Below are positions 36,373-49,416 of a stretch of 64,000 nucleotides of DNA, one piece after another. A program made the translations under genes and the position numbers. Position 1 is the stretch's first letter. The number at the start of each line of letters is the position of its first letter. Origin of the DNA: Psoroptes ovis (Eukaryota > Arthropoda > Arachnida > Sarcoptiformes > Psoroptidae); NCBI GenBank assembly GCA_002943765.1, contig PQWQ01000023.1, forward strand, positions 560,501 to 624,500, given 5' to 3'. Below the pieces are notes generated by a model. That model was not told the DNA's origin. It made no database searches and saw only the letters and a program-made list of their open reading frames with translations.

Positions 36373-39300
36373 CACATATACAGAAAGAAACCAATGATTA
36401 TATTTATTAAATTGTTATTATTATGATTCGTAAATGCATGCACAATTTTATCATTTAATTCGTGTGTGCAAAAAATGGTGTGCATGTGAATCGTATACGA
36501 TGTATACAACAACATCAAATTTGTGTATGTGCAATGGGAAAATGGGAAGGATATAATATTTTACAACAATTCACACACCACACACACACAACTATGTTTT
36601 AATTTTGACCACTTTATTGCCCAAAAATTCATATCAAAGCTGTCACGCATTTCATGTTCGAATGATGGTAAAGATGCCCGAGTCAATTTTGGGCTTGAAG
36701 ACATAGTTTTTTTTTTTTTTTTTTTTTGAAGGTATTGATAGTAATTGAAAACTGGTCTTGTCACGGACACTTACTGGAAAAGATGTAAATTCAAATATTA
36801 TTATTATTATTATTATTGCAAAATTTGAAATTGGCCATTTCTGAAGAGTGAAGAAAAAATTCTCGAAAATTTTTTAAAAATTCTCAATTATGGTAATAAA
36901 AATCCACATATGAATGAATAGAAGAAGATGATTAAATTGAAATTATGACCATAGAATTTATTTATTTAATGGCTAGAAAAAAAAATATTAATATTAACTA
37001 ATCTTAAATTACTATTTAAGAAGAAGAATGAGATGGACATGCAAAAATTTTTGAATTATCTTAAAGAATATACCAGAATAATACCAAAAAAAAGATGCGC
37101 ATGTTTGTACGCAAATACTAAGAAGAAAATATTCAAAAATTCAAATATTTATTGTATCATCAGCAAGCAAATAAACATAGGATTCCAATGAATATACAAT
37201 AGGCTAATATCTTCGAAAAAATTTAATAAAAGAAAAATCATAAATTATCATTAATTTTTCTTCAAATCAATTAATTTTTGGTCCATTGTCTCTTGAAGAA
37301 GAAGATGGTATTTATTACATTATTTGAATCAATTATCAACTAAAAAAAACAACAAGAATCGCCGCATCAAATTCAGAAAATATATGTTAAGACAACACAC
37401 AAATATATTTCAAATAATAACATTTCAAGAGAAATATTCATTCATTTTAGTAGCTTTGAAACATAAATTAAGCCTTATTTTTTTCATATTCAAGAATAAT
37501 TGAAGATAAATAATCTCATCATTCATTCTTATTTGAATCAAATGATATCAACCATAATCTTTTGTGCATATTAATTTCAATGTACAGTGATGATGATGAT
37601 GGTCAAAGAGAATTAAGATGAAATTATGTGAATATTTGAATACATTATTCAATCATTCATAATGGGGTAAACTTAGATACTGACCATCATCAAAAATTAT
37701 GATCAAAGATTATGAAAAAAAAATAATGATGCATAATTGATAAATGTCAAAAATTGTGAAATTCATTTATTCATAAATTCATTCATAACAATGGGAACAA
37801 CATTGATTCTTGGACGAATTATGTTCTTATGAAGACTTGATTCTAAAATTCAAATCAAGAAAAGAATAGCTGAAATTTAATAGCCCCAAAAATTGTCCAA
37901 AGAGAATCCTCGAACACTTTTGACCACCACCGCATACAACGAAACAATTGATCTTTTATTTAGCGCAAAGCAAATTTACCATAAAATTGGAACAATTCAC
38001 GATCATACATACTGTCTCATAAAATATGGATTCTCATATTCCCAAAGTGAAAATAAAATATCATCATCAAACTTACATTCAAAAAAATTTGATATTTTTT
38101 CATAAGATGCAAATGATGCACTTACCACTTGAAACCAACCAACAGCAGCAGCAGCAACATTTTTCTGTGTAGAAAATCTATGAATTTAATTTTTCAATTT
38201 ATTGAAGAAGACTGAAATATTTAAAGAAAATTTCAAAATTTTCTTAAAATTTTCTTTGGAATATTTCAACATTTTTTCATCTTATGATAACAACAATAAT
38301 AATAACAATAAATTTTCGCGGGGCCTTCACACGCACACAATTTAATTGGCGTCAATGATTGGCGAAAATTTCGTCGATTTCAAGTATTTTCAATCAATTT
38401 TCAACGAATATATGGCTGCTGTTGTTTATATTTACGTCAAAAATCAATGAAATGAGAAAAAAAACAATTGAAGTTCAAATCATTCAATAAATGTGACCGA
38501 TGAATGTATGCCTCTGAACAATATGCATTTGCATACACACACACACACAACACACACATGTGATTTTGACAACATTCAAACAACTAGCGACAACAATATG
38601 TTCAACTTAACATGATAATTCAAAGAATTAAATTATGACTCAAGGAAAAATGTTTACCAATTGAATCCACTATCAAATCGTAATAAACAAAGATTATTAC
38701 GATTCAGAGATTATATTAAAATCTCACGAAAATTAGAGCAATTCTTGTTTTACAGCTTCCTTTCCTTTTATTTATTAAGATTAAAGATATTCACAAATTA
38801 AGGATTTTGAATATATTACGGAATTATATGCCAGAATTATACCGAAAATTTTTCATGAATCCCATGTGATACCCGAAATCAAATTGAATTGTTTTTCAGA
38901 TAAATTCGCGTACAAATAAATTAATGTAATGTAATGAAATTAATTGATTACATTGCATTAATTACGACAACATTATTATTATCATTATCATTATCATTCC
39001 TTTCTATCCCATTTTACAAAATTATCAAGATTTCACATTGTTTAATGGATAAATATTTCAATGATATTACTGATAACGATATAATTCGATTAAATATCCG
39101 CAATTGTAATATGTAATCCAATGAAATAATCATTTAAGAACATTGTTTATCATTTTGTTTGTTTGGGTTTGTAGTTATAAATAAATTCCTGTAAACAAAT
39201 CAATATTATTATCATTAACGACAACAAGAACAAATAGAAATGTGTGTTTTACATCAAATCGATAATATCATTGATATTATCACTGAGATGTATTTATTTA

Positions 39301-39655
39301 CGTAATAATCGATTAATTAATTAATTAATTAATTGATAAATAACAAATTTGTAAAAATGAATGAATAAATAAATAAATAAATTGTTATTCATCTCGATTC
39401 GATTTCGATTTCAATTCAATTCAATTCAATTTATTATTATTATCATTATCACCATTATTATTATTATTATTATCATTGTAGTTGGTGTTATTATTCAAAA
39501 TTCTCATTGTAATTATTATTATAATTAAATTTATTTATTCATACATACATTCATCAGATTCATTTCCGATTAATTTGAATTAATGAAATTAATTAGTGAA
39601 ATTTATTTATAAAATTTTCCTTTGTTTGTTTGTCTCTCTGTCTCTGTTCTTTGTA
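34942..39655. other. 4.7-kb region without recognisable genes
   Basis: AT-rich DNA upstream of the allatostatin-C gene (which is on the minus strand) and downstream of ALG3. It holds a 42-bp (AC)n tract at 36329-36370, a poly(T) run at about 36709-36727, TAAT and AATA repeats near 39310-39380 and ATT repeats near 39430-39480. Small frames such as 36032-36259 or 38934-39116 look random. It may contain 5' UTR exons and enhancers of the neuropeptide gene. Confidence 0.5.
36329..36370. repeat. (AC)21 microsatellite
   Basis: An uninterrupted dinucleotide tract of 42 bp, the longest pure microsatellite in the window. Confidence 0.95.
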
Positions 39656-39735
39656 TTAGGCTGTCCCATAAGTTCTTGCCGTTTTTCGAATGAAAAAAAA
39701 TTTAAAAAACGGCAAGAACTTATGGGACAACCTAA
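39656..39735. mobile_element. Mariner-like MITE copy 1, CCCATAAG subfamily
   Basis: 80 bp with TA duplicated on both sides (39654-39655, 39736-39737). The 31-bp inverted arms differ at one base (TTAGGCTG against TTAGGTTG) and enclose an A/T loop, so the whole element is a near-perfect hairpin. It sits 75 bp past the ALG3 stop codon. Confidence 0.88.
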
Positions 39736-39810
39736 TATAATGTAATTCATATTATATCCGTATATTGTTTATCATTATTATTATTATTATCACTGTTTTA
39801 TAAATAATAA

Positions 39811-41865
39811 TCACTGTAAATAACGACTAGAAATATTTGAATAATTTAAATTAACCAATGACCATTTATAACAACGATACAATATGATTAAATGTACTAA
39901 ATGTAATATGATACTACTCCATTGGGTGCTTGGATATATGTTCCATACTAATTCAATTAGGCCAAGTAAAAATATGCTTTTGTTTTGGAATGGAGAAGGG
40001 GTGGGAGAGAAGAGAGAGAAAATGAAAATGGAATTAAAATTAAATTTAGACACACAAAAACAACAAGACTAAAACCTTTGGCAGTCGAGCTATCCTGCAG
40101 CGCAATATAAGCTACTGAATATGCCAGCAATGTTGCATTCAGGTCAAAGGTTTAACATTTGAATTCATAGAAATAAATGGTAACTTACTTGATCATTGAA
40201 TATTTAATGCTTGATGCCGTAGTGTACAACATGTATGGCAGTGAATGATAATACCAAATATAAAATTGATAATGTAATGATCGGGCAAAACAGATGCCGA
40301 TAAAATTTGAAATAAACATTGTCATCAATATGTCTATGTGGGGATGGATTTGGTACCGAAATTGTTTTGATTTAAATCAATTCTTCAAAATCCAAAATTT
40401 AAACTTACATTGTCCAATCAATTTCTTTTGTTTTACTGAATTCAAATCATTCACATCATCACCACCACCGTCATTCATCATATTGGCGATGACATTTTCA
40501 TGTCCATTATCGTTTTCATTATGATTAAAATTCATTAAATTCTTCATAATTTTCAATAACCTTCGACGAAATACAATCACTAACATTGAAATATGACATA
40601 TGATTAAAAATAAATGAAAACCTTTATGTACGAATATTGATTCAGATAAAAAACGATAATTAACTGTCCATTTATGTTCAAATATTCTTTCGAAATTAAA
40701 TGAATATCGTAGATATGAAATCGGATATGTGGCTATGAATGGTATCGCTATTATGATCTGGTTGTAAAGGAATAAATTGAATTGAATTGAATTTGGAATT
40801 TGAATTTGAATGAAAACGAATTCATTTGAAAGAAAATTAATTAAAAATGTTATTTCGTATTATTTCGATTGTGAAATATCACCAGACAAATTCACGAGAA
40901 ATCATATCAGATAAACAGATAAACAACAAACAAACAAACAACATCAATGACATACCTGAACAATGGCACATATGAATAAATTTTTAAAAACATTCCATTT
41001 TGTGAGAAATTCATTGTACAATATGAATAGACCTGGTGCAAATAACAGGATGTTCATTTTGATTGTCACGGCTAATCTGTACGGATGTCAAATTGAAACG
41101 AAATGAAATGAAATTTAATAAAATAAATTTGACGAATAAACACTGGTAAATCCTGATAAATCATTTGAATACATACGAAAACAGTAAAGAACCAATGGTC
41201 CATTTTTGTTTGTTAAACATTAACAGGGATAAATACAAGAATAATATGGCAATAGGATCATTAAATAGTCGTAGTAAATAAATTGAATGTATACGATATG
41301 ATGTCAAACACATAAATATAAGAATATATGGTGGTATACGTAATGAATGATTACGATATAATTGAAATACCAAAAATAATTGAAGCAGATATATGGATGC
41401 AAATATAAATTGTGCACGATAAATATTACGGCCATAATTGGTTAGATAATATAATACGGTATAAACATATAAATGTCCAGCTGGATATACTATTGGACCA
41501 GTATCACCACGAATCAATGAATAATCAGTGGTACCATTGAGAAAACATTCAACTTGTTGCATATATGTTGACCAATCAATTTCAGTGTCTAAAGGTCAGT
41601 TTAAAGGGTAAAAATCAATCAGAAAATTTGAAATTTGCACATATAACTTACATTTAACTCTATGTATTATGATTACATTCAACAATAATTCAAATATAAG
41701 CAATGAATTTGATATGAGACCATAATATTGTTCATTATGAAATATTTCAAATGTTAATAATTTTTTCCATGTGAAATTATGGAAAAAATATTGAAAATTT
41801 TCACGCAATTTCACTGTTAATGATTTATTATCATCATTTTTATGAGAATTGCGAACAGGTCCCAT
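39811..41865 (-). CDS. ALG3: ALG3 dolichyl-P-Man alpha-1,3-mannosyltransferase
   Basis: Six exons: 41652-41865, 41177-41588, 40956-41076, 40409-40757, 40189-40333 and 39811-39976; 468 residues, slightly above the human 438. All joins restore ALG3 text: VKYTEIDWSTYMQQVE, FSLAVTIKMNILLFAPGLF, MFISNFIGICFARSLHYQFYIWYYHSLPY and FLLGLIELVWNIYPST. The family hallmark RGDTGPIVYPAG and LRLFNDPIAI are present, with about ten membrane segments. The enzyme adds the first lumenal mannose (Man5 to Man6) to the dolichol-linked oligosaccharide in the ER. An Asn/Asp/Gly-rich insert in exon 4 replaces the usual short cytosolic loop. The gene is head-to-head with the SLC35E2-like gene (419 bp between starts), and its 212-bp fifth intron contains an inverted-repeat island. 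Confidence 0.94.
40072..40153. other. Inverted-repeat island in ALG3 intron 5
   Basis: 82 bp bounded by perfect 9-bp arms (AAACCTTTG and CAAAGGTTT). Inside, CCTG/CAGG and GCAACAT/ATATTGC on the minus strand can extend the stem, leaving one large asymmetric bulge. The GC content is higher than the surrounding intron. It may be a structured RNA processed from the intron or an old transposon remnant. I see no snoRNA C/D or ACA box. Confidence 0.35.
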
Positions 41866-42284
41866 AATTTTCAATTAAAAACTTTGGATAATCGTAACTT
41901 GAGCTCTTGAACATCTATAAAAATTTAAATCAGCTGATTCGAACAACTCCACGTTGGAAAAACACCAAAACAAAAACAATCGATCGACTAAATCGATTGT
42001 TTCTCTTTTTAATTCCTCCTTATTATTTAATCATTTTGACAGCTCATAGATAACTGATTATCTCCTGAAAGATAAGAATCCGCTGATTAAGGATCATCTC
42101 CAGTGATTGATTTACTATAGTGTTTGTTTACAAAGGTGATAACCTTTCGATCTCGGGGTAAAAAAACATTCCAAAACCAATGGATGGAAGCATTGGAGCA
42201 ACAGTAATCAGCCCGAACAATTTGAAATTTTCCATCTGATCTTTGATTAATTCGTCATAATTACCTTCAATTCGATCCCAAATA
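41866..42284. promoter_or_regulatory. Divergent promoter region of ALG3 and SLC35E2-like genes
   Basis: 419 bp between opposing start codons. It should contain both transcription starts. No recognisable factor site stands out beyond GATAAGA/TTATC-like repeats at 42050-42080. Confidence 0.35.
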
Positions 42285-43572
42285 ATGAAAATCGATCCGA
42301 TTAATTATCATAAACTCATCGTATTACTAATATTATGGTTCATGTTTAGTGCATCGACATTGTTTATGAATAAATATATTGTTTCATATCAAAATGGTGA
42401 TCCATTATTTTTAGGTTTGTCATTCATTGATTAATTTCTTGATTAATTCATCGATTAATTAATTGATTTCAATTTCAAAATTCAGGCATCGTACAGCTGT
42501 TGTGCTGTACAATCACAAGCTACGCATATTTGAAATTCCGTCAATATTTCCATTTAAATCGAACGTTTTCCAAGACCAAAATCGGTGATAATCATCAAGA
42601 TCATTCGATTAATGACAATGATGATGACAAGCTTCATCATCAACACTCGCAACAATATTTCAACATGAATTATTTGTTCATTTACCCTTTTAAATTTGCG
42701 CTGATCGGCTTGTTCAGGTTGACCACAATCATTTTAGGACTCATAGCCCTATGGTACATACCGGTATCGTTTGCTGAAATGATAAAATCATCAGCACCAA
42801 TATTTACAATGATAATATCGTTAATTATTATGCAAAATGAAACAATCCGTTGTCAACAAGTGCTCACACTGATACCGATTATGACTGGTTTAGCCCTATG
42901 TTCTGCATATGAAATTCAATTCAATTTCTATGGTTTCTTGTTGGCCATCGCTGCGAATCTATCTGAATGTATGCAAAATGTTCTGTCAAAAAAATTTATT
43001 CAAGATAATCGATCGATAAACATAAATCAAATACAATTATTTACCAGCGTATTTACCATTGTTTTTCAATTACCATATTTTTATTATTATTTTATTATTT
43101 TCGATGAACATTCGACCAATAACAATAACCTTGATGATCATCAATCATCGATAACAACCACCTCGAGAACATCGACAACATTCGTGAATTATTTATTATG
43201 TGGCCTATCATATCATTTACAAACATTGACCGAATATGGTCTGTTGAATATAATCAGTCCAATATCACACAGGTGATTTGATTTTTTCATTTTTTTCTAA
43301 AAATTGATTAATTTTTTGATCTATTTCTACCCCACCATGACCCCCAAAGTGTTGCCAACACTGTTAAACGTGCATTATTAATTTGGTTATCAGTATTAAT
43401 ATTTAATAATCCAGTCACAGCAATGTCATGGATAGGTACCGTAATGGTCATTGCGGGTGTCATTTTCTATAATCGATCATTACACCAACATTATCAACAC
43501 CATCAGCAACAGCAGCAGCAGCAGCTACTAGTCAACAATGATGAATCAATGCTGGCCAAATCGATTGTCTAA
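42285..43572 (+). CDS. SLC35E2: SLC35E2-like nucleotide-sugar/triose-phosphate transporter family protein
   Basis: Three exons: 42285-42414, 42486-43272 and 43350-43572; introns 71 and 77 bp; 379 residues. Multiple membrane segments of the drug/metabolite transporter type are visible. Family motifs include LWYIPVSFAEMIKSSAPIFTMI, LIPIMTGLALCSAYEIQFN, GFLLAIAANLSECMQNVLSKK and ISPISHSVANTVKRALLIWLSV. These match SLC35E2/E2B, whose transported substrate is still not established. An Asp/His-rich loop interrupts the N-terminal half, and the C-terminus has a His/Gln run (HQHYQHHQQQQQQQ). Localisation is probably Golgi or ER, by family. The 5' ATG follows the ALG3-shared promoter. Confidence 0.92.
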
Positions 43573-44814
43573 GATTGAAGATAGAGTCGGGGCCCTAGGG
43601 CCCTCTAGGATCGATGAATGAAAATTTTTATTTCATTTATATATTTAAAAAAGTATAAATTTGTTCAACAAAAAATAATAATAATAATCTTCAATCATAT
43701 ATGTGTTTTTTTCTGAGGATAATTTGTTATATAATAATAATAATAATAATATAAATTTGATATTTATATAAATGTATAAATGTTATCCATATGAAAATAT
43801 AATCATCATAATAATAATAATAAATTTGATAACAAACAAAAGAGAAAAAAAAGAAAATGGACCAGAATTCATAGAAAATATATATATGTGTGTGTTTTCA
43901 GATTTTTTTTGTTTTTTGGGCGTTTTGATTGTTGGTTGTGATTGAATGTGGTGATTAATGACAAGCCACAATATAGAAAATGTGTGTAAAATTGTTTCAC
44001 CATAGAAAATTGCTTTATATTTATATGCATGGTGTAATCAATGTGATAATGCACTGAAGAACTTGATGATAATTTGATAATGATAATCAATAAAATTTGG
44101 ACGGAATAAATTCCATGAAATGATTTTTCTTCTTCGAATATTAACCGGAATAATCGTTATAATAATGGTAATATTAGGCTGTCCGAAAAGTTCATTCCGC
44201 TTAATCAATATAGTTGCCGCATGAAAATTGGCAAGAACTTTTCGGACAATCTAATAGAATGATCAATTAATGATGATATATTAGTTTGATTATGATATTT
44301 GATTTTTACATTTGAATTGCGCTAAATGTGTTTGCTCATAATATGTATACTTGATGGTAATAGAAATGGTGATTGCATATCTGCATATGATTTATGCACA
44401 TGTTTCCAATAGAAAAAAATGGTAATAATTCTTCTTGGTGGGAATATACATTTGTTGCAGCGAATGGACAGGATGATATAAATGAATTTTTGATATAAAT
44501 TTCTTCTATAAAAAAAGAATATTTTTGGACATTATTTGAGATTTAGGCAGGTATTTGTTTTGTTGATAGGAATCTTTTCAATATTTTCAAAAGGCCATCA
44601 AGATGAATGATTCGATTCAACGATTCAATATTACAGTATTTCAATATTTTTTGGGTAAAAAAAAATAATTCATCTCTTATCAAAGGTTTATAAGGTTATA
44701 CAAGTTTTTTAGATTTCATCTATTGAATCATAATAAAATTCTAAGCTCTTCAAGTTGAATTTTCATTATATTTGAAGGCATATGTTTCCAAACATAAATT
44801 TTTTCCAGCAATCA
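43573..44814. other. Intergenic region with one MITE
   Basis: The SLC35E2-like 3' UTR comes first, with a GC-rich palindromic GGGCCCTAGGGCCC patch at about 43590-43604 and ATA repeats. Then come MITE copy 2 (44174-44254) and the 3' region of the BTB-zinc finger gene. No coding signal. Confidence 0.55.
44174..44254. mobile_element. Mariner-like MITE copy 2
   Basis: 81 bp with TA on each side. Ends are TTAGGCTGTCCGAAAAG and CTTTTCGGACAATCTAA. The core carries the non-palindromic TTAATCAATATAGTTG segment of the CGAAAAG subfamily. Confidence 0.85.
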
Positions 44815-46931
44815 TCAATCAGTAAACATTTCAATCGATGACATATTTTGATAATGTTTCAGCTGACAATTCAATGCATGCCGCTTGCACCAATCTTGTG
44901 TGGTGAATAATTTACCACAAAATATGCATGAAAATTTTGGACGAAAATCACTAAAATGTGTATGATAATGGCGTATTAATTTTGATTTTTTAATAAATTC
45001 TTTCGAACAAATTGGACATGTTGTCAAATTTTTTTGCTGTATTTCACCTAATAACGTTTCATATTCGGCAAACGATACAATTGATTCTATAGAATTTGAA
45101 TGAATTAATCAGAATGAAATTATAAGAAATTCAAAAATCAAAATTATACCTTCAATTGAACGATTATTACCATTATTACCATTGTTATTGTTGTTGCCAT
45201 TATTATTATTATTATTTACAATCAATGTTGAAACATTATTTGAATGATTATTATTGTTATTATTAATAGGAACTACAAATTGATTTGCAAAATTTGTCAT
45301 TGCTAATACATTGACAATATCTTTTGTATTATTATTGTTCAGTGAAATTAATGAGTTATTATTATTATTGGCTGTTGTATTTGTTGTTGTTGTTGTTGCC
45401 GTTGAATGATTTGATGAATATTCATCATCTATGTATTTATTTTCTGGAAATAATAGGAAAAATTCAAACATTAAACAATTCATTCGTAGGAAAAAGTAAA
45501 ATACTGACCTTCATTATGATTATTATTGTTATTATCATCATCAATATCGCTTGGAGCATCACCAGTATTGTTTTCAGGAGAATAACCAGTGTTCTGGGTT
45601 GGAGAATAATAATTCATGATAAAATAATTATAAGTAAAACCAATTTAATGATATTGACAAACCTCTGGCGTTGACATTGATTGTTCCAATAATTTTGTTG
45701 GCTCAAATTCTTCTTGATCTTGTTGTTGTTGTTGCTGTAATTCTTGTTGATTGTTTTCATGATTTTCATCAACATCATCATCATTATCATCATCAACATC
45801 ATTATTTCCATTTCTTTGTACATCTTTTGTTGATAATAACGATGATGAATTGTTTGATTTGTTATCATCTTTACTATTGTTATTATTGATATTATTATTA
45901 TCATCATCACTTGTATCACCACTTGTATTATTACCATTATTCATATTATTTAAATTATTATTATCATTCGAATTATTATTATTTGATGATAAATTTCCAC
46001 CATTTACAACACTACCATTATTTAACATTAGAATATTTTTAAATATTAAACTATTACCATTCATTTTGCTGATATTATTATTATTAAGACTATTGTTATT
46101 ATTATTGTTCAGATTATTAATTGCACTTGTTAATGATTGATTATTTTGATTAATATTATTCAATGATAATAATTGATTTGATGATGATGATGATGTCAAC
46201 ATATTGTTTGTACGTTGTTTTTTTCTTTTCTTATTCATTGAATTATTAATTCCATTGATCGAATTGTTCAGCATTAAATTATTCAATGAATTTACTGAAT
46301 AATTCAATGGATGTATTGATTGCTGTTGATGATGATGGTGTTGTTGTTGTTGTGACAATGATGATGATGATGATGATGATAATGAACCATTTAAGAAATT
46401 TTTTACAGACATTAATGATGAATTATTATTGTTATTGTTGTAATGATTATTATGATGTTTGATATTGTGATTATTATTATTTATATTATTATTATCATCA
46501 AAATCAGCTAAACCTTTAATTTTCAATGTTTCAGCCGTTTTCAATAATGAATTCAATTGATCTTGCGGTATGTTCACTTCACCACTGTATATGAAATCAA
46601 TAATTGATTTTAAATCATTGAATTTTATATCTTTAAGAATGACAATCGGATGTTTACAAGGGTTTGTCATGAATAAATTTTGAAAATAAGGACTACACGC
46701 AGCCAATATCATTTTATGTGCTTTGATCGATGCACCTTCACATGCCAACGTAACGTCGACAAGATTTTCATGTATCAACATATTTTGAAAACCATCAGTC
46801 ATATTTGTATGGAAATTATTCCATTTTAAACAATATTGCTGTTGATTATTATTGTGATTAGTACCACCATTGAGATGATTACCATTATTATTATTTAAAT
46901 GACTTAATGAATGATGATTTATTGCAGCCAT
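44815..46931 (-). CDS. BTB-zinc finger transcription factor (broad/tramtrack type)
   Basis: Four exons: 45663-46931, 45509-45593, 45150-45443 and 44815-45086; introns 69, 65 and 63 bp; 639 residues. The BTB/POZ domain at about 33-143 is of the ttk group: QQYCLKWNNFHTNMTDGFQ, VDVTLACEG, KAHKMILAACSPYFQNLF and FIYSGEVNIPQDQL. A very long low-complexity Asn/Ser/Gln/Asp linker follows. The C-terminus has one C2H2 finger (CPIC...H-X3-H at about 573-593) and a second of C2HC form (CIFC...H-X3-C). Such proteins dimerise through BTB and regulate development. I cannot assign an orthologue such as broad, lola or tramtrack, and alternative 3' finger exons common in this group could lie further downstream. 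Confidence 0.9.
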
Positions 46932-47117
46932 GTTTACGATAATAATTGAATATATTCGTTTTTACGGTCAATCAATTCGATTATATTTGCTTGAATTAAT
47001 TTTGGATTAATTAACTAAATCAATTATCAAACGAATTATTAATGTGATGATTCGAACCAAATAATAACTAATAATTGTTGAAATTGCTAATTATTTAAAT
47101 GAACCGGTAAAGTTACC

Positions 47118-47143
47118 AAAAAAAAAAAAAAAAAAAAAAAAAA
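47118..47143. repeat. Poly(A) run of 26
   Basis: Homopolymer about 190 bp upstream of the BTB gene start. No retroposon body precedes it that I can recognise. Confidence 0.9.
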
Positions 47144-47708
47144 CAAAATCATTTCTGTACAAAAAAAAGACAAGAAAAAAAGAAATTAATTAAAATTACA
47201 ATCAAAGGCTATAGTCTTTGGATGCATTTCGCATGGAAAAAATGAGAAAATTCGCAAGGACCTTGGCCACTTGATGCCATCAATTTGACAAACCTTACAT
47301 CACAGTTGATTTTTCTTGTTTTATTTAAGGGTCTTACTCGAGGTTTTGCACATCAAAACTAAGCAAACATGTTTTACTCATCATCATCATAATCATCCTC
47401 ATCAACAAACATCAAATATCAACATTAACACCGCCACCACCACCACCACCATCAAACACCATTTAAACCATCAACCATACACTCATAGAACACATCAAAC
47501 ACACGAGGGGCTTTGCACACACAAACACACATCACTTCACTTATTACACAATTTATGGGTTTTTTTTTCGTTTGTTTGAATCATTATTTTGGTTTGAAAA
47601 TGTCTGTCTGTTTGCCAAAGAAGTTTATATCAAATAAATTTGACTTTTTAAATATTTTTTGTTTTTTCGATACCAAACAACCAGATGAGAAATGAATAAA
47701 TAAAAACA

Positions 47709-47793
47709 TTAGGTTGTCCGAAAAGTTTTGGCCGTTTTTTTTTATGAGCAACTCTATTGTGATTAAGCCGAATGAACTTTTCGGACATTCTAT
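47709..47793. mobile_element. Mariner-like MITE copy 3, CGAAAAG subfamily, inverted core
   Basis: Left end TTAGGTTGTCCGAAAAGTTT; the core reads ATGAGCAACTCTATTGTGAT, the reverse of copies 5 and 8. The right end is eroded (GGACATTCTAT). Confidence 0.8.
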
Positions 47794-48455
47794 TAAAATT
47801 TTCTACGCAAGTCATTTAATTTGTAAAAAAAAAATAAAAATTATACCACACAAACCTCTTCTAAGGGCTATTGTCAAGTGTTTTTTTGTTGTTTTTGCAC
47901 AGGCACACACATACACATAGTAATAAAAAAGATTCAACAGATATTGTGGAAGCATTATTATTTTTTCACAAGGCGTCATGGTTGCATGCACAACAAACAC
48001 AGCAAACATGACATACCATACCATACATTTGATAAATGTGACAAGTAACCAACCAAAAAAAAGATATTTGGCCAGCGTTAAAGCCATAAACAAGCAAGCT
48101 AAATCCCTGAAGGAAAAAAAGATTCGATTAATTTTCAATTAGTCACAAACTCCTATGTACCATTCGCCGCCACCACCATCAACCATTGGTCATCAAGCAC
48201 AAACTCACACACATACCAATCACCAATGTAATACCACATACACTAACTACATGCAATGTACAACGATACATCCCACCACCACCAACAACCACCACCATTT
48301 ACGCCATCCGAAAAGTACACTATATATCCACAATGAATGGTGTATCCATCCATCCAGCAACAGCAGCAGCAGCTAAAACTAAAGCTTAAAGCTTAAAACG
48401 ACAATTATGACGATGATGATGACGACCACCATTGTAAACAATTGTAGTATTAATA

Positions 48456-48537
48456 TTAGGTTGTCCGAGAAGTTCTGACCGATTTTCATGAGCAACTCTA
48501 TTGTGATTAAGCCGAATGAACTTTTCGGACAGCCTAA
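48456..48537. mobile_element. Mariner-like MITE copy 4, CGAAAAG subfamily, inverted core
   Basis: 82 bp with TA duplications at 48454-48455 and 48538-48539. Core ATGAGCAACTCTATTGTGAT is in the same orientation as copy 3. Confidence 0.88.
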
Positions 48538-48817
48538 TACTTGATAATACTCAATAATCCAATCCACAAATCCAAATTCAATGGCAAAAACCAAAAAAAG
48601 CCAAAAGGGAATATTGAGATGCAAATGCTATTGAATGTAATGGAAATGTAATGAAATTTCTTGTAAAACGCCAACGGCTCAACACAAGAAAAATTCAATA
48701 ATTTATAATTTTCAATGGGGAGTCATTCATTCAAATCATCATCATTATCATCATCAACAATTCAAAATAATTGATGAATTTTTTGATTTTGAAAAAAATG
48801 GAAAAAAAATTTCAATG

Positions 48818-48820
<3 letters not shown>

Positions 48821-48849
<29 letters not shown>
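48821..48849. repeat. (CA)n microsatellite
   Basis: 29 bp pure tract just left of MITE copy 5. Confidence 0.92.
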
Positions 48850-48851
<2 letters not shown>

Positions 48852-48857
48852 AACATA

Positions 48858-48942
48858 TTTGGTTGTCCGAAAAGTTCATTCCGCTTAATCACAATAGAGT
48901 TGCTCATGAAAATTGGCCAGAACTTTTCGGACAACAACCTGA
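48858..48942. mobile_element. Mariner-like MITE copy 5, CGAAAAG subfamily
   Basis: TA-flanked. Ends TTTGGTTGTCCGAAAAGTTC and CAACAACCTGA, the right end carrying a 3-bp CAA insertion. Core TAATCACAATAGAGTTGCTC is in forward orientation. Confidence 0.85.
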
Positions 48943-49333
48943 TACAATCAAACATCCCCATAGGAACAACTACAAGAAAGCAAATGTGTGAGGAATGCAA
49001 CAGCACACGCAAAGAATATGTATAAGGTATCATCGAAAACATCTTAAACACACTTTGAAGTCCAAAAAATTTTTTCGAAGAAAAAAATTCAGACTTTCAA
49101 ATGGCCATATTTCAATTGAGCCACACGTTAGATGCCCGAGCTAAGCTCGGGCTCTAGCAGGGTTTGAGCAGTAGTAAAGCTCGTTAAGCTAGAAACTCGT
49201 CATGGACTATCTTCGTGTGTAAAGTGGTTAAAACTGATACTGATACACACACGGAGAAGGAGGGAGGGAGGGAGTATGTCCTTAGATTTATTTCGAGGAA
49301 AATAAAAAAAAAAATTCAAAAAATTTAAAAATA

Positions 49334-49416
49334 TTAGGCTGTCCGAAAAGTTCATTCGGCTTAAACACAATAGAGTTGCTCATAAAAATCGGCCAGCACT
49401 TTCCGAACAATCATAA
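49334..49416. mobile_element. Mariner-like MITE copy 6, CGAAAAG subfamily
   Basis: TA-flanked with a clean left end (TTAGGCTGTCCGAAAAGTTC) and a diverged right end (CCGAACAATCATAA). Forward core. Confidence 0.82.

Noticed and set aside
39656..39735. Interpretation of MITE copy 1 as an intrinsic hairpin terminator or pre-miRNA
   Set aside because: The same sequence with TA-flanked, conserved ends recurs 17 more times in the window, so a transposon origin explains it better.
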